64,000 bases of DNA from Membranipora membranacea (taxonomy: Eukaryota; Bryozoa; Gymnolaemata; Cheilostomatida; Membraniporidae): positions 9,441,501-9,505,500 of the forward strand of contig OU612070.1 of NCBI GenBank assembly GCA_914767715.1, written 5' to 3'. Shown piece by piece: positions 34,920-48,300 of this stretch (position 1 is its first letter; each line of letters starts with the position of its first letter). The notes beneath the pieces were generated by a model that saw nothing but the letters and a program-made list of their open reading frames with translations, did not search any database and was not told the origin of the DNA. A program made the position numbers and the translations under genes.

Positions 34920-36720
34920 CAACCCTACATCTTATCCCAAGAGGAAAGACTGGTTGTAAATTCAGGCAGACTTCCTAGAAAAATGGTTGTTTGCAGTGAC
35001 ATTTGATGCCCATGGCAGAACATGTGATTTGCGTAACCACGGCTATGAGCTTATCATGTGAGTTCGAGACCGAGGTACATATTCCCCACTGATCAGTGTG
35101 CTGTACTCAAGCTACTCACGCCTAAATATGACCAATATTTCATACCTACTCATTTAGCCCTAAACTTTATGGAACAAAATCAGTTTTCGGTCACCGGTCA
35201 CCAGACAGATCTGCAGACTTTAATCACTTGCACTGGTTCTCATAATAATGATAATTAAAGTTAAAAACCTAGCCAGATCCGTCATCTTTTGCTTAACATG
35301 ACCATGAAATTCTATAACCTGTTACGCAACTTGCATTTGGAGGTGTTTAAGCAGGGGTTTTTTCCATCATGTGGGTCTCAGATAATTCTAAACCTATCTA
35401 AGCTTTAAAAGTACGCTCCTCAAGGCATACTTCTAATTTTGTCACAAACTTTAGGTCTACAGAAGCACAGGAAACGGTGTCATATACCCAAATTCATTGA
35501 GAATCTTAAGCTAGGGTTAAAATAAATATGGTGGGTTTCCACTGACATGATTATGATAACTCGCTGGTATTTGCTGGTTGCTGTAGGCGACTTGTGTTAT
35601 GTAAACAGAGCACGAGCATAATTGTTGCGTGGATCAGCAACACAGTTTGAGATTGCGCAGGTGAAGATCACATTCAGAATAACCGTCCAGACCAGACCCA
35701 TGGTATGATTTTTGTACATCTAAATTACCATCAAATTGAACCCCATCATGTCCATCAGGTGTACTAATTTATAAAGTATTCACCTGACCTCCTCCTTACT
35801 GCTTGCAGGTGTTACCTATCCCAAAGAATTTGAAAAGAATTTTCTTCCAGGCCATACACTTCCTTTTCCATTCATATTTACATCAAAAATATGAAATTGA
35901 AGGGAAATGTGGCTTTGTTCTGTTGCAAACGCAGAAACATGTACCATTGATATCTTGCGTGGTGGTTATTAGAGTGACTTTTCTTGACCATTGGCTGGAG
36001 ACACCATATGTTTGCAGTTTTTTTTTGGATTGTTATGGCTGTAAAAAGTCTTTGATTCTACTTTGAGCTAGCTGTAATGATTTAGTTCTGTATTTCACAA
36101 ACAAATAACATGACACACTATTTCCGTTATTATTTAACAAATATGTTATGTTTGAGTAAGTTTATTTTAGTAAGCAAAACTATCATTATCCACTTTTCAT
36201 TATATTATTATGAGAATAAATTCTGGAGTGATGGTTAATGAACACATAAAATTGGTGGTTGTAGTAACCATACAGTTTAAGTACCTTTACAGTTCAAGAA
36301 AAAGCTTGTATTTTTGTAATACATTATAGTTCAAAAACAATTTTCATGTTTTGTCGATGATAATGTTATTGAAAAAGTAAAAACTCGCTTGCACTGATTT
36401 ATGATTTGCATTGCAACTATTATAGACTAGAATAAAATATAGAGAATTCTTTATTACAATTTATTTAAATAAAATAAATGTATTATTGTTAACCTGGAGC
36501 TTTTTTCAAATAAAAACAATTTAAGGTAAGCTAATGTAATAAAATAGATCCAAAATTCAAATTCAATTTCTCGTTATTGTATGATATTTTTGTTACAACC
36601 TAGCCATAATGAGTGTCAAACTCAATTGATTTTAATTTTAAATCTAACAAGTAGATCAGCTTAAAATCCATAACATATCTTTGTGTCATGTTTATATTCT
36701 AATGTTGCTGGTTACCAGTC
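34920..36720. other. intergenic, no gene recognised
   Basis: AT-rich sequence between the peptide block and the EGF gene. Short frames (35803-36066 plus strand and others) show no domain or splicing support. Confidence 0.4.
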
Positions 36721-36775
36721 CTTATATTGTGATCTGCTACCATTTTGTTCACAAGATCTGTCTTCTTATCATTTC

Positions 36776-36860
36776 TTTTTTTATTGGTGTTTTCAAGCAC
36801 ATGGTCTTATTTGTGCTTCTTGCATTGATCAGTGAAAAATAAAGTTCACAATGATAATAA
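36776..36860 (+). mobile_element. LINE 3'-end relic with ATA-repeat tail
   Basis: The sequence cacatggtcttatttgtgct...gcattgatcagtgaaaaataaagttcacaatgataataataataa matches the 3' end of the LINE at 3118-3200 in order and content. It ends in a short ataataata tail typical of CR1-like insertions. Only the tail of the element is left. It lies about 190 bp before the ATG of the EGF gene. Confidence 0.65.
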
Positions 36861-37048
36861 TAATAAAACCAGTGCAGTGCATAGCCTGCACAATGTAAGC
36901 AAGCTCAAACCATTACTTACGATGAATGATAATGTTGCGTTATCCGCCAGTCACAACAATAGAAGGAACCGATTGTCATTATTTACAGTTAACACCCTCC
37001 TTGCTGCTCAAGCACCATCTAAAATTAATATGGTAAATTCTATTCAGA

Positions 37049-40000
37049 ATGATCAGAGTACAATGGTTAATAATCTTAGCTCTATACATCGGCAGCGTAC
37101 GTCCACAGATGACATATAAGACGTCAGCGGTATACTCTGGCACTGGGAAACGATGTACGGATATATGCGGTAGTGAGCACGCGAGTGTATTAGAGTGTAC
37201 GTGTTTGACCGTAGACCCCAATAGCCAGTTATTAGAAGATTGTACCGCTGAATCTGAGAACAATGTCACCTGTACGTGTAGAAGTGGATATAAGATCAAC
37301 GAGGCAAGAAATGACCTCGCTTGTGATGGTAGGTAATACTAATAGTTACTAAATAGTTCTAAGAGTTCTGAGCTGTGATGCTTGTGCCGGATACTTTGGT
37401 CAAGGCATAGCGATGTTGAGTGTTGCTATTGAGGCCAGTTGCTGCTACTGTGATCCATACATACACCTGAACTACTTACTTGATTAGTTATATCATACAG
37501 CTCATACCTGTTAACCTCGATGGCAACCTCGATTAGATGCTGATATCTATCTATAACAGTGGATTACCCATGGTCAGCGCAATCCCACAATGCAACTGAT
37601 ATTCTTTTCTCTGATAAGTCAAGTCAGGGCCTACCATAAACTTATGAGTGGTGACACATTGCTATCTATATTTTACCGTACATCTTAGTAAAATTGCATC
37701 ATGGGATGCTTTTAAACGCATAGACATTTTTTGATGAGTTACAGCAGGCACTGTGAAGAAGAAAGAGCGTATGACATCCATGAGTTAATTGACGATATCT
37801 GTGTTCTTTTTGTATTTATAGATGTAAATGAATGTATAGATCCGACTGCGTGTGGAGATCAATGTGTTAATAATATTGGAGGTCATGAGTGTGAGTGTAA
37901 AGAAGGTCGAGTAGCTGTAGATACACAAAACTGTAGAGGTAAGTATGCAATAAATAAGCAGATCAGCCTATAGGCACACTGATCACGTGATATATCGTTG
38001 CATGTTTATCTCTGATTGATAGAGAGTAAAATAATTCACTTAGTAGTAGTACCATCACAAGGAAATTGGTGTTACGACGGCCGTGTTCAATTTTTGTAAT
38101 TACAAGTGGGTACATGTTAGGTTCTGCTACTTAATCGACTCTAATGATCAGAGATACGTATGTTAATAGTGTAATCTCGATGTCAGTGTGGCCTATAGGC
38201 TCAGATCAATGTGAACTGTCATGGGCTGATTATTGACTACTTTTGGCAGCTTTCTTGTACACCCACCTTGATGGTCTCACACTTTTAGGATTCATTATGG
38301 TTTCTAAGATATATAACAACCTCTATAAAAAGTTTTTTAGGGCACCTTGCAACCCTACTTAAGGCCATCCAAAATCTCCTGTCTGGTTACGAAACAGTAA
38401 GTTACTGACTTACAACAATATTTTGATCATCCGTCATGCGTAGCATCATTACGAGTTCCAATACATCATCATGATGCAAATCCATTAGTAACCTGCTCTG
38501 CAATTCCCTTTAAACTATGTGGATTGATAACACAACTCAACAAATGTGAAATTTCGTCTGCATTTAGTCAGAGAGTATGATGAAAAAAACAGATAAATAG
38601 GAATCCCACACACCCTGCTAACAAAACTGCCCACCATTCAATATAGTTTTGGAAAAGCATTCTGTTCTAGCAAAGGCCCCTTTTTGTTTTTGTTTAAAAA
38701 AGGGGCATTTGATATAAGGCTACTCTGTTCATAACAACCTGCTATCAATTCTTTGTCACTTGCAGATGCCTCAATTTTTGAGCAGTGGTTCTATTACATC
38801 ATTGGAGGAGGTAAGTAGTGCTTATTAGCTACTATGATTTTTTAATTTGTACGCAGAGCCATATTAACTTTGGGCATTTGACCCGTCCCTCCCATTGGGA
38901 AAATTAACCACCATCCGCAGTCCCGAATGATTTGGCCCTGTTTCTCTCAGTTCAACTGAAAACCTCAGGCAGTATAACATATATATTATATTATGAAATT
39001 TATTAATTTTATATAATATAATATATAATGTTACCTTTTGTTCTTTGACAGCTATTGTTCTTATTATTCTGGCACTCTGCTGTGGAGCTGGCTGTTGTCT
39101 CCTCAAGAACAAACAGCACGTGAAGAAAGTTAACAGCGATCAGCAGTTTATAACAGCAGACCAGATGGCAGTCGAACTGTGAGTAGCTGAATCAGACTCT
39201 AGTACAAATCTGATCCCCTTTTCATTTGTTTCCAATTTATAAATAGGCTGAGACAGATTCGATTGACTTTTCCAGTTTTCTATAGATGAATGAGACCGAA
39301 GTAAAAGAATATTTAGCCATGGAGTTGAAAACTAAAATATTTCAAATCCTGGTTTCTTGCTGTCATTGAATAGCCAAGAAAAGTGTTTCTGATCAAGTAA
39401 GGATTACAAAACAGCATGATTATAATATTATGAGCTCAAATGTTAGATGGCAGCATATCATTGTTTCTGGCCATAATCCTTACCAATGACAGGACATGGT
39501 TAACATGGCTGGAAGCGTACATTAATATTGTCCTCTAGCATACTCTGTCAGTTGGCGCGTGCAGAGAAGAAACGATATGTGACATTCTTTCATTTATTTT
39601 GTGTTTGTCTAGGGCTGCTTTAGATCCTGGTATTGGAGGAATGCAAGCTCCAGATTACGGCGGATACGATTACGATCCGCAACCACAACAGCTACAACAA
39701 GAAGGTGATTATTGTGTGTGCCTGCCTTGTCTCAGATCCTTCAGTGATACTTGAATACATGTCCAAAATCTTTGAAGCAATCACAGAATGAACTTTGTTG
39801 CTCGCAAGTTTTAGAAAGAGTTTGAAATGGATTTTTTAACATAATAAGGCGTACTGAGGTCTGGTCAACATGATCATCACCCACCATTATTGTCAATGGC
39901 TTTTTATGTTTTTATTTAGGAGCTGTACCACAATGGGCGCAGCCAGTGCAGCAGGATAACGTAATGTTTCCGCAGGATATGGGGATGCAAGGCATGGCTC

Positions 40001-40515
40001 AAGGACAAATGGGTATGGGTGGGATGGGTATGGGTATGGGCGGGATGCAAGGTGGAATGGGTGGAATGCAGGGTGGAATGCAAGGTGGAATGGGTGGAAT
40101 GCAAGGTGGAATGGGCGGGATGCAAGGTAGCCCTAGTATAATGGGAGGTATGGGTGGGATGCAAGGTGGAATGGGTGGGATGCAGGGTAGCCCGAGCGTA
40201 ATGGGAGGTATGGGCATGGGAATGGGGGGAGGTATGCAAGGGATGGGTATGCAGCGCAGTCCTAGTACGAATCAAGGATGGGGTATGGGTATGCAACAAA
40301 GCCCAAGTATGGCTCAGGGATTAGGTATGGGGATGCCACAGCGAGCAAGTATGATGGGCGGGATGCAGGGTATGGGCGGTATGCAGCAGGGTATGGGCGG
40401 AATGCAGCAGGGTATGGGCGGTATGCAGCAGGGAATGGGCGGAATGCAGCTGCAGGGAATGGGCGGTATGCAGCAGGGAATGGGTGGTATGCAGCACGGT
40501 ATGGGTGGCTGGTGA
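37049..40515 (+). CDS. single-pass membrane protein: EGF-like domains outside, Met/Gly/Gln-rich tail inside (418 aa)
   Basis: Exons: 37049-37328, 37822-37938, 38766-38810, 39052-39178, 39613-39704, 39920-40515, all in phase. A signal peptide (MIRVQWLIILALYIGSVRP) precedes a Cys-rich EGF-like region (residues about 35-94) and a calcium-binding EGF repeat (DVNECIDPTACGDQC, about 94-132, alone on a phase 1-1 exon). One transmembrane helix follows (IIGGAIVLIILALCCGAGCC, about 143-165) with basic KNKQHVKK next to it, giving type I topology. The cytoplasmic part has a Tyr/Gln-rich stretch (YGGYDYDPQPQQLQQE). It ends with about 190 residues of GMGGMQ repeats broken by QGSPS and QRSPS motifs, possible proline-directed phosphosites. 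No kinase, PDZ ligand or other domain is seen. I do not recognise an orthologue. Confidence 0.9.
37975..38210 (+). repeat. dispersed repeat family R3, copy 2
   Basis: It contains cactgatcacgtgatat, tttatctctgattgatagag, taccatcacaaggaaattgg and gtaatctcgatgtcagtgtg in the same order as 62515-62720. It sits in intron 2 of the EGF gene. Confidence 0.65.
40010..40512 (+). repeat. in-frame coding minisatellite (GMGGMQ units)
   Basis: Irregular 9-30 bp units such as atgggtggaatgcaaggtgga repeat through most of the last exon of the EGF gene. Third-position variation (ggt/ggc/gga, caa/cag) shows the repeats are not just recent slippage. Confidence 0.9.
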
Positions 40516-40660
40516 TACTGAACACACAGATTCTGATGTCTTCACACTATCCATGTTTGTTGCTGTTTTGTCAATAGTTACGAGGTGACATTTAGTGTGT
40601 GTTTATTATGTATCATAGAACAAGTACATAGTGTTATATATATTGTGTCTTTTTGAAAAT

Positions 40661-40666
40661 AATAAA
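40661..40666 (+). terminator. poly(A) signal AATAAA of the EGF/Met-Gly gene
   Basis: AATAAA lies 146 bp after the stop codon ending at 40515. Confidence 0.55.
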
Positions 40667-40689
40667 ATTTCATTGATTGTATTATAAGC

Positions 40690-42355
40690 AAAAAAAATGT
40701 TTACGATCAAATTTTGTCTATAAATTATCGAGGCGTCTATATATGATGACAGCACAAAAATCATCACCCACTTTTTGAGCAATATTATTGTAATATAATT
40801 CAAAGGCTACCACAACGCTAATTTCTAAAAATAAAACCAGACATATGTCATGATATATAACCATCATTATCACCTTAAAACCATATAGCAGTAAGTACGC
40901 TGTTATCAGCTATATATGCATTATCAGACATGAAAGACGGAAATTTCTCTACCGCTACTATCCTTCAGTTCATTGTCACATATTATTATCATTGTCCGAT
41001 TGTATCGCGTCCAATAAAATATATATAGCATATATACAATATTTTTTATGACCGGGCTTCCGAGCAAACATCTGACATGAGAAACACTATTAGTGACAGT
41101 ACTTAGAACATGATTAACTTCCGAGCATCCAGCTAGATCAATTATGACCTGACTGCACGTACAAGACACGCTACCGCTAGGAGTGAGTGATGCTCTTTCA
41201 TATATTGCAGAATTCTAACTCATTTACCGACAGCGCGCTGATATGCACCCACCATCAACCTGACCATCCACTAAAAATAAACAACAGCATCAAAATAAAA
41301 CATTGTGCAACCTACGAATATTCTAGGGCCTGGCCTGGCCTGGCATGGTACTTTCCTTGTCTAAAAATAATGCACATTATCATCATAAATTTTCATGTGA
41401 TTTGCTGATTAGCTTCAGGGAAGTTATGTTAATGCGACATCACATGATGACTTTGCCAGCAGCTAAATCTAGCCCATCGGGCCCAAAAGGAAGTATATTT
41501 CTTATCGGACTGACAGTCTAGATCAATTTTTCTCAACCCTCAATGGTTTTGAAACAAGTAAGTTCCATAGACGCTTGGGTATTATAATTGATGTAGATGA
41601 ATCTGAAACCCTGATTGCACTTGCTTTCATGGATTAAACTTCTTACTGCATATGGAGAACTATGCTATTAGAACCTACTGAAAACTATCCATCATCTTAA
41701 CAACTTTATCACCAAACCCAGGCTGCCCTCACCAGTTGCATATAGTACTTAATATTTCAGTACAGAATTAGCCGCCTACCGCTGTCGTTTAAAATCCTAC
41801 ATGAATGGCACCAAGCCATACAAAGTGTAACGCCAATGGATTTTAAGTTGAGTGGCAAAGTAGGTAGGTTTGTGTTAATTAGCAGATAGCTAGCTGATGC
41901 AATCGCAATACCGGATGTTGTTGGGGGGGGGGGACAGTAGACAAATAAAACGGTGTTACCGATAGATAACATGCCCATTTTTTTCACAAATACTTTGGGG
42001 TGTCAAAAATTCAATCAGAAAAAACTATTTTGAGCTGATGTGACAAACCTGCTGACAACATATGGTCTTGTGAACTCCATCAAGATTGCAAAACTCTTGT
42101 TAAAATGCTATTTGGAGACTTAGTCAACAGGAAATTGAGGCCTTCCCTGTCTTCCGCATTTATGATAAATTGTCATTCAAGTAATTGATTCATTGAATAT
42201 TTTGGAAATGGTGTAATTTTCAGCCTGTCAAGAAATTCACTCTTGGTAATGAACATGTTTATGGAAATACCCTGTGAAAAAACCAACTGTGTTTGTCGAT
42301 TGCCCGGAACTAATTAATCCCAGGGATCAGTTGTTGTCTACCAGTGCTGCTGGCC
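40690..42355. other. region between convergent gene ends, no gene recognised
   Basis: It probably holds the VPS13 3' UTR (minus strand) plus non-coding DNA, with a poly-G run at 41927-41936. No clear AATAAA for VPS13 was found close to its stop. Confidence 0.4.
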
Positions 42356-42361
42356 AATTGA

Positions 42362-45300
42362 TCACTGACCATAAATTAACTCCCGAGAGAGTATTGCTCT
42401 GATACGATACAGCTTGTCTGCCGCTTCCGGCAAAATAAACTCAATTATGAGAGGTAGGTAGGTGTGTAATACGAATATTATATCTGCCGACAGGCCTGGG
42501 GGTGCAGTATTGGACAAACTTGCATTTAGGGTATGAGCTTTGTGGGTTTATGGTGGGGACCCTCTGCCCTACACGTTCATTCTTGTTTATCAAACCGGAT
42601 ATCTGATTATCCCTATATGAGGTAAATCTCTTGGTAAAGCGTTCCAAATTATGAGAAACGCACTGGTTGAATCACATTGTTGAATTGACTTGACATAGAA
42701 TAATTGTTTTTCGGAGAAAAACAATGAGAAATAATATCTCTGCAAGCTCCAGATTTTAGACGACAAGATGAAACGGAAAGTATCTCTCACCTCTGCCTCT
42801 CTGTGGTCTGGGATAGGGATGAGTTTTCCTGTCGGATTTTTACCGCTGAACAGAGAAAATTTCTTCTTCTCATCAGGCTGAAAACATGGATTGAGTATCT
42901 TGAGATAAAATACTAAAATTCAACGATGATATTCTCAAGTTAGGCCTGTAGCAGACAAATATAAGATGGATTAAATGGTAAGCGTCCAATGTTATGGTAA
43001 AAAAACCAAAAATTGCCCCAGCAACCTATCATCTCACTAGAACAGACCACAAATGGTCAATATACATGGTATAAAACTTAAATATGATGGGCAAAAGCCT
43101 CACTGATCAGGTGGGTCTCTTTCTGTTAAGTTGAAAAAATATGTGAGGAAACTTTCGTCTTAAATATTAATTTATAATTGTAATTTTTATACCATTTTTA
43201 TTATTATTACACAGTGTTAATGTTGGTAGTAATTTTTGTTATATATATGAGATTATTTAAGGTTTGTTACTAGGTGTACTTTGGTTGTGACCCATGGGTA
43301 AACTTTTGACCTCAGTATTTCATCATTTTAAAAAGGCCACTTAGGCTGCACTGAATTTCAACATGATAATTTCTTGCTCGCAATTATATCATATTATAAT
43401 TCTCTTGTTTCATAATGCCGGCTGTTTTTCCAAAGTATGGAAAACGTGTTTTTTTCTTCACACTTGATATTTCCACAATCCTGAATCCTGATCGCTTACA
43501 CAACCAAACACATATAATGTGTATATAGTACACAACTACATACACACAGTAAATTATATCACCAATGTGTAATGAGGTTTTATGTGTTAAGTTACCTTAA
43601 ATATCACTTGGGAGTAATTTTTAAAAAGGTTGATGGCAGATGGTCAAATTCAAAATAGAATTACTTTGTATTTTATTGTCAATTCCCATTTTTATCTCTT
43701 TCAATTTTTAATATATTTTATTTACTGCTGGAATCGTTCGATTGAAGTCGGAAAAATTAAAGCTCAACTTTTTAAATATGTTTTTTTTTAAAGCATAAAT
43801 ATATGTGCTATAATACGGGCAAATACGATGTATATTCAGAAATGCCAATGAACAAACTTCGAATTTGAAACCTCAATATTAGTAAGTGGATATATGGCGG
43901 TAGTAGATTGAAGTGATGATGTTAAGAACTTACTATGAGTAATAAATCGAGCCATCTTAGCTACAAATATTAGCTACAATTTTTTTTATTGGTTTTATGC
44001 GCTGATCGAAAACATACCTTGGTCATGACTTTGATTTTATTTCCTTCTATTATTGTAGGAGCTTCGGCAAGATTTGTCCAATCGTATGACCAATCCACTT
44101 CCCAATGTCCGAGAATATCTCCTCGTATCACAAAGAACACGCGTCTGAAACAAATACAACAAAATCACATATTCATCACCATTTCATCACCATAAATTGA
44201 ATTGTGATGAACGTTTTCATTAAAAAAATTAAAAATACAAGTGGGTAAAATTTTGGTACATTTTGCCAAAACAACAATTTTACAGAAGAGACTTTCATTT
44301 ATCCAATTTTATAAAATGTTGCATATCATAGAGGTCAAGGGGTTGGTCAAAGCAGGCCAATAATATGGCTGTAATCTGATCATCCTACAACTTATAGACT
44401 TCCATTTACTGTTTCCGTCCCGCTTTATCTGAGCTACTCCTCAAAACATACTTTAAAGTACAAGGCACATAAAAACACCTGTGTGCCACATGATTCAACT
44501 CTCAAGATATAGGCCTCACGTCACATCTGATGGAATTAGAAGTGGCCATGACGCACACTGCCCAGCCCGCCCAACCAACATGAGCAGATATGTGTAAAGT
44601 ACAGGCTATAAATACTCGTACATAGTATGACCATCTTACATCCAGACATTAGGTGAATTAACAGTCAATAGGAGCAGATATGTGTAAAGTACAGGCTATA
44701 AATACTCGTACATAGTACGACCATCTTACACCCAGACGTTAGGTGAATTAACAGTCTGCTTGTTGGGCAGTATTATATTTATAAACAAAAACACTTTCAA
44801 TCCACCAAGGAGTTAGAGATGCAACAAAAATAGCCTTAGTCTCTTTTGTAATGAATTCTAGTGTGCCACAGGATCTCCCCATCATAAATTTTAATGATTC
44901 CACACAAGTTTGTGTTGGGTTCAATTACTGATCGACCCTACTATCAACGCTTATATCATCTTACTTGTCTGTGGCCAACAAGAAGTTCCTACCATCCTCC
45001 GTGACCAAACAGTGAGCTATGAACTGATCGGTTACTGCATATTTTCCCTGAGACAACTCCTGAAATAACCAAGATCAACATTGCACTTCATGACAAGAGT
45101 AAATTATATTCGAATTAAATAGATAATCTGAGTGGTACAACAGTGACTTCTTACATACATACAGCCGAATATGTTCTAAACAGCATGAATGTAACGCACC
45201 ATTATTTGAATCTGGATCTGAATCTGATCACATTGACACAAAATTTAGCAGCTGCAAATTGGTAAAAATTCAGTAAGACCCTATGAGAGGATCATATCTG

Positions 45301-48300
45301 ATCATTAGCATATACTTGTCTAAAAGGGTTAAATAACTGCAATAAATGTTGCGTTAGGTTACATTATAAACAGTGCAAACGTTGTGCTCAGTATATGATG
45401 ATGTTTGAGGTATATACAAAGTGTTACCTTTAGTATATTATTTCCAGCAGCTTGTCTGTAGTTATAAGGAGTTATCACACCATCCTTTCGTATAATCCTA
45501 GGAGGGCGGAGTCTATGTACCTCCTGACTTAGTGTAGTAGCCTTACGTATTCCCTCAAATGAGCTGGAGGCAAAATCTACTATACCTCCTGTGGGTCTGG
45601 CTACCACTCCGATCAGGCCTTTACCAAGACCTGCAAGAGAAAATATATTTGAAAACCTAGAAAAATTTAGCAACTCAAATTTATCAGAGTTTTGATGTAC
45701 CTAGCCAAGGCAGATAAAAGACTCAGCTGACAGCCAAAACAAATCATAAATACATTTTCCAATCCACAGACTTTTATCAATGCTATCAAGCTACTGATTT
45801 GAAGTATTCAGTTTGTTATGCTGATCACTACACTCAATGCAGCTTTGAATTTCAGCTGTAAATTAAAAGATGAAATTTTACATCATAGAGACCTTTAAAG
45901 AAGCCTTCAACACCCTGTTGTTTAGCACCTTCTACTGGTTTTCGAACAATACCCGTAACTCCATCAAAGAATCCCTGTAAAAAGCACACAAAGGTTAAAG
46001 GGCAAGGTGGGAGTGATATATAGGAAAGCATGTATACCTGTTAAGATGATGCTTTTAAAGTCCTGTTAAGAATGTGTATATATGTACAATGGCAAATATG
46101 TTGGCTCTGATTGTTTGGGGCCAATCAGAGCCAACATATTGGTTACATGTACACATGACATAACTGTGTTTGTTAGCGTAGGTGTGGGTGTCCCCTAGCA
46201 CTTATCAAGCTCAGAAGTTACACCTGTAATCAGCAAATCGATTTCCAAACTTATCAGCAACATTTATACAACGTTTCCATCTTGATCAAACGTGAGCAAC
46301 AACAGATATATAATAGTGATGATAGTGAGAATAGTAAATGTGATATAATATGCCGGTGTTGAGCATTTTATATAATGCTGTACTATACTACGAGCCGTGA
46401 TGAGAACACGAGAATATAAATCTCACCTTCTGTAACTTTCAAGTTAAAATTGATTTATTAATTAATAATATGAACATTGATTCCAGTCGAAAAAATATAT
46501 CCAAAACTTTGTCGCTAGAGGGTCTATGGTATGACATAATAGATATGATATATATGTGTGGTGTTGCTATCTATATAGGGGGTATGAAGAACATTTGTGT
46601 ATGGACGGGGCATTCAGCAAGCTTTGTCAGACAGGCAAACTGTGATATGTTAATTGTCAATGTGGACCTGTCACTTGCTCCCTTAGAGCAGGTGCTGTCA
46701 TGGAGTAGGGCAAATAAATAAATACCTTTATTTCAATATACATATATTCATATATGTTTATATATATATATACATATCGGTATACATATATATGTTTGAC
46801 ACATACCATGCCGAGACCTTTAACACCTCTAGCGAATCCCTCCTGGATATTAGCCGGTTCTCTGTTCATTTTTTCGCGCCTTTGTTTCTGATATTTATCA
46901 TCTAGTGTCATGGCGGCGAGACCTTTACCCAGAGTTCCTGTGATTCTAGATACGGCACCAGCAGCACCGCCTGTATATAACATCAGATACTTAGAGATTG
47001 AACAAGAAATCCAAGGATCAGTATAGACATCTGCACGCCTACGTCATTTTATTGTTCTATAAGTTGTTGCTATATACTATTGTAATACATGTTATTGCTA
47101 TTTATCATTGTTATATATTTTTGTTATATATCATTGTTAAAATTATTATTTGATGGCTATTCCTACTTTCATTTACCAGCCAGTCGTGTCATTTTGTGCC
47201 TATTGGAGTTTGTGTTAGTTCAATACACGCTGTGTTATTTAATAGTATGATCTAAACTGCACTTTGATTGTTGATAATGTTAGGACTGTTGGTCCGTTAG
47301 GCTATCAGTAGGATTATAGGATTTATATATATACAATTCAAAAATGCCACTCGGAGCCACGTCCTCAAACTTCTCAATTAATGAGTCAGTTGTTATCATT
47401 TCTTTTTAGCCTACTGCTGCATTGTTCTAAATTTCTTTTCCTAGCTATTACTGCTAATTAATGCCTGTGTGTAGTTTGTAATTTTACCTGTCATTGTTCT
47501 TGATTTTTAGTTACATGTCTTTTTAATTCTACACCATTTCTTTATCAATTTCTGTTTTCTGGGTACAAGTCCTAAGGACTTATTCTTCTCCGGAATAAAC
47601 ATGGAATACATATTTATATATGTACAATAATTATGTCAATTTTAAGGTTAGTGCTTAAAACAGTTTGAATGTAAGCTATCTGAACACTTCTGACTTGTCA
47701 GCACATCTGTTACTGAAATAATGCAGTATGGCCACAATTGACAACATACCAAGAGTGCCGCTCAACAAACTCCTTAGTCCTAGAGCCAACCCTTCCGCAA
47801 ACTCTTCGGGGCCCTGTATAGCGCCCTGTATGGGTTCATAGAAGAGGCCTTTAGCACCATCTGCGAGACCTTCGATCAGTCCAAACGGGTTACCAAGAAC
47901 ATCCAGACCCAGCACGAGCACATAAGCTTGTTTGATAGCCTGTAAATGTATAGAAGGAGATAAAGCCTTGGCAATAGACACAGAGACCGCAAAGTAGGAC
48001 AACGAAAACGAATCTCAATTGACAGCAGTTCATTAATAACAAATACGCATCATTATGATGTCAATCGAGTTGGCTGCCCTAACGAGGTAATGACATCGAG
48101 GGTTGACAGTCACTCTTATATCTTAATTATACCAAGGCATGAGATAATTGCAGAAAGAGAGTTTAATAATCGGATAACTGTGGGTTTTATAGTTCATTTT
48201 CAGTTCAGAGACATTTTAACTGTCTATCTAACAACCTTATGAATCACTCTAGGCACTGAACAGACGTTTACTTGTTAGCAAAGGTGCCACTGAGACTCTT

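Noticed and set aside
39916-40299. Minus-strand His/Thr/Leu-rich and Pro/Ile-rich frames opposite the Met/Gly exon
   Set aside because: They are mirror frames of the repetitive coding exon of the EGF gene, with no start context, splicing or domain of their own.
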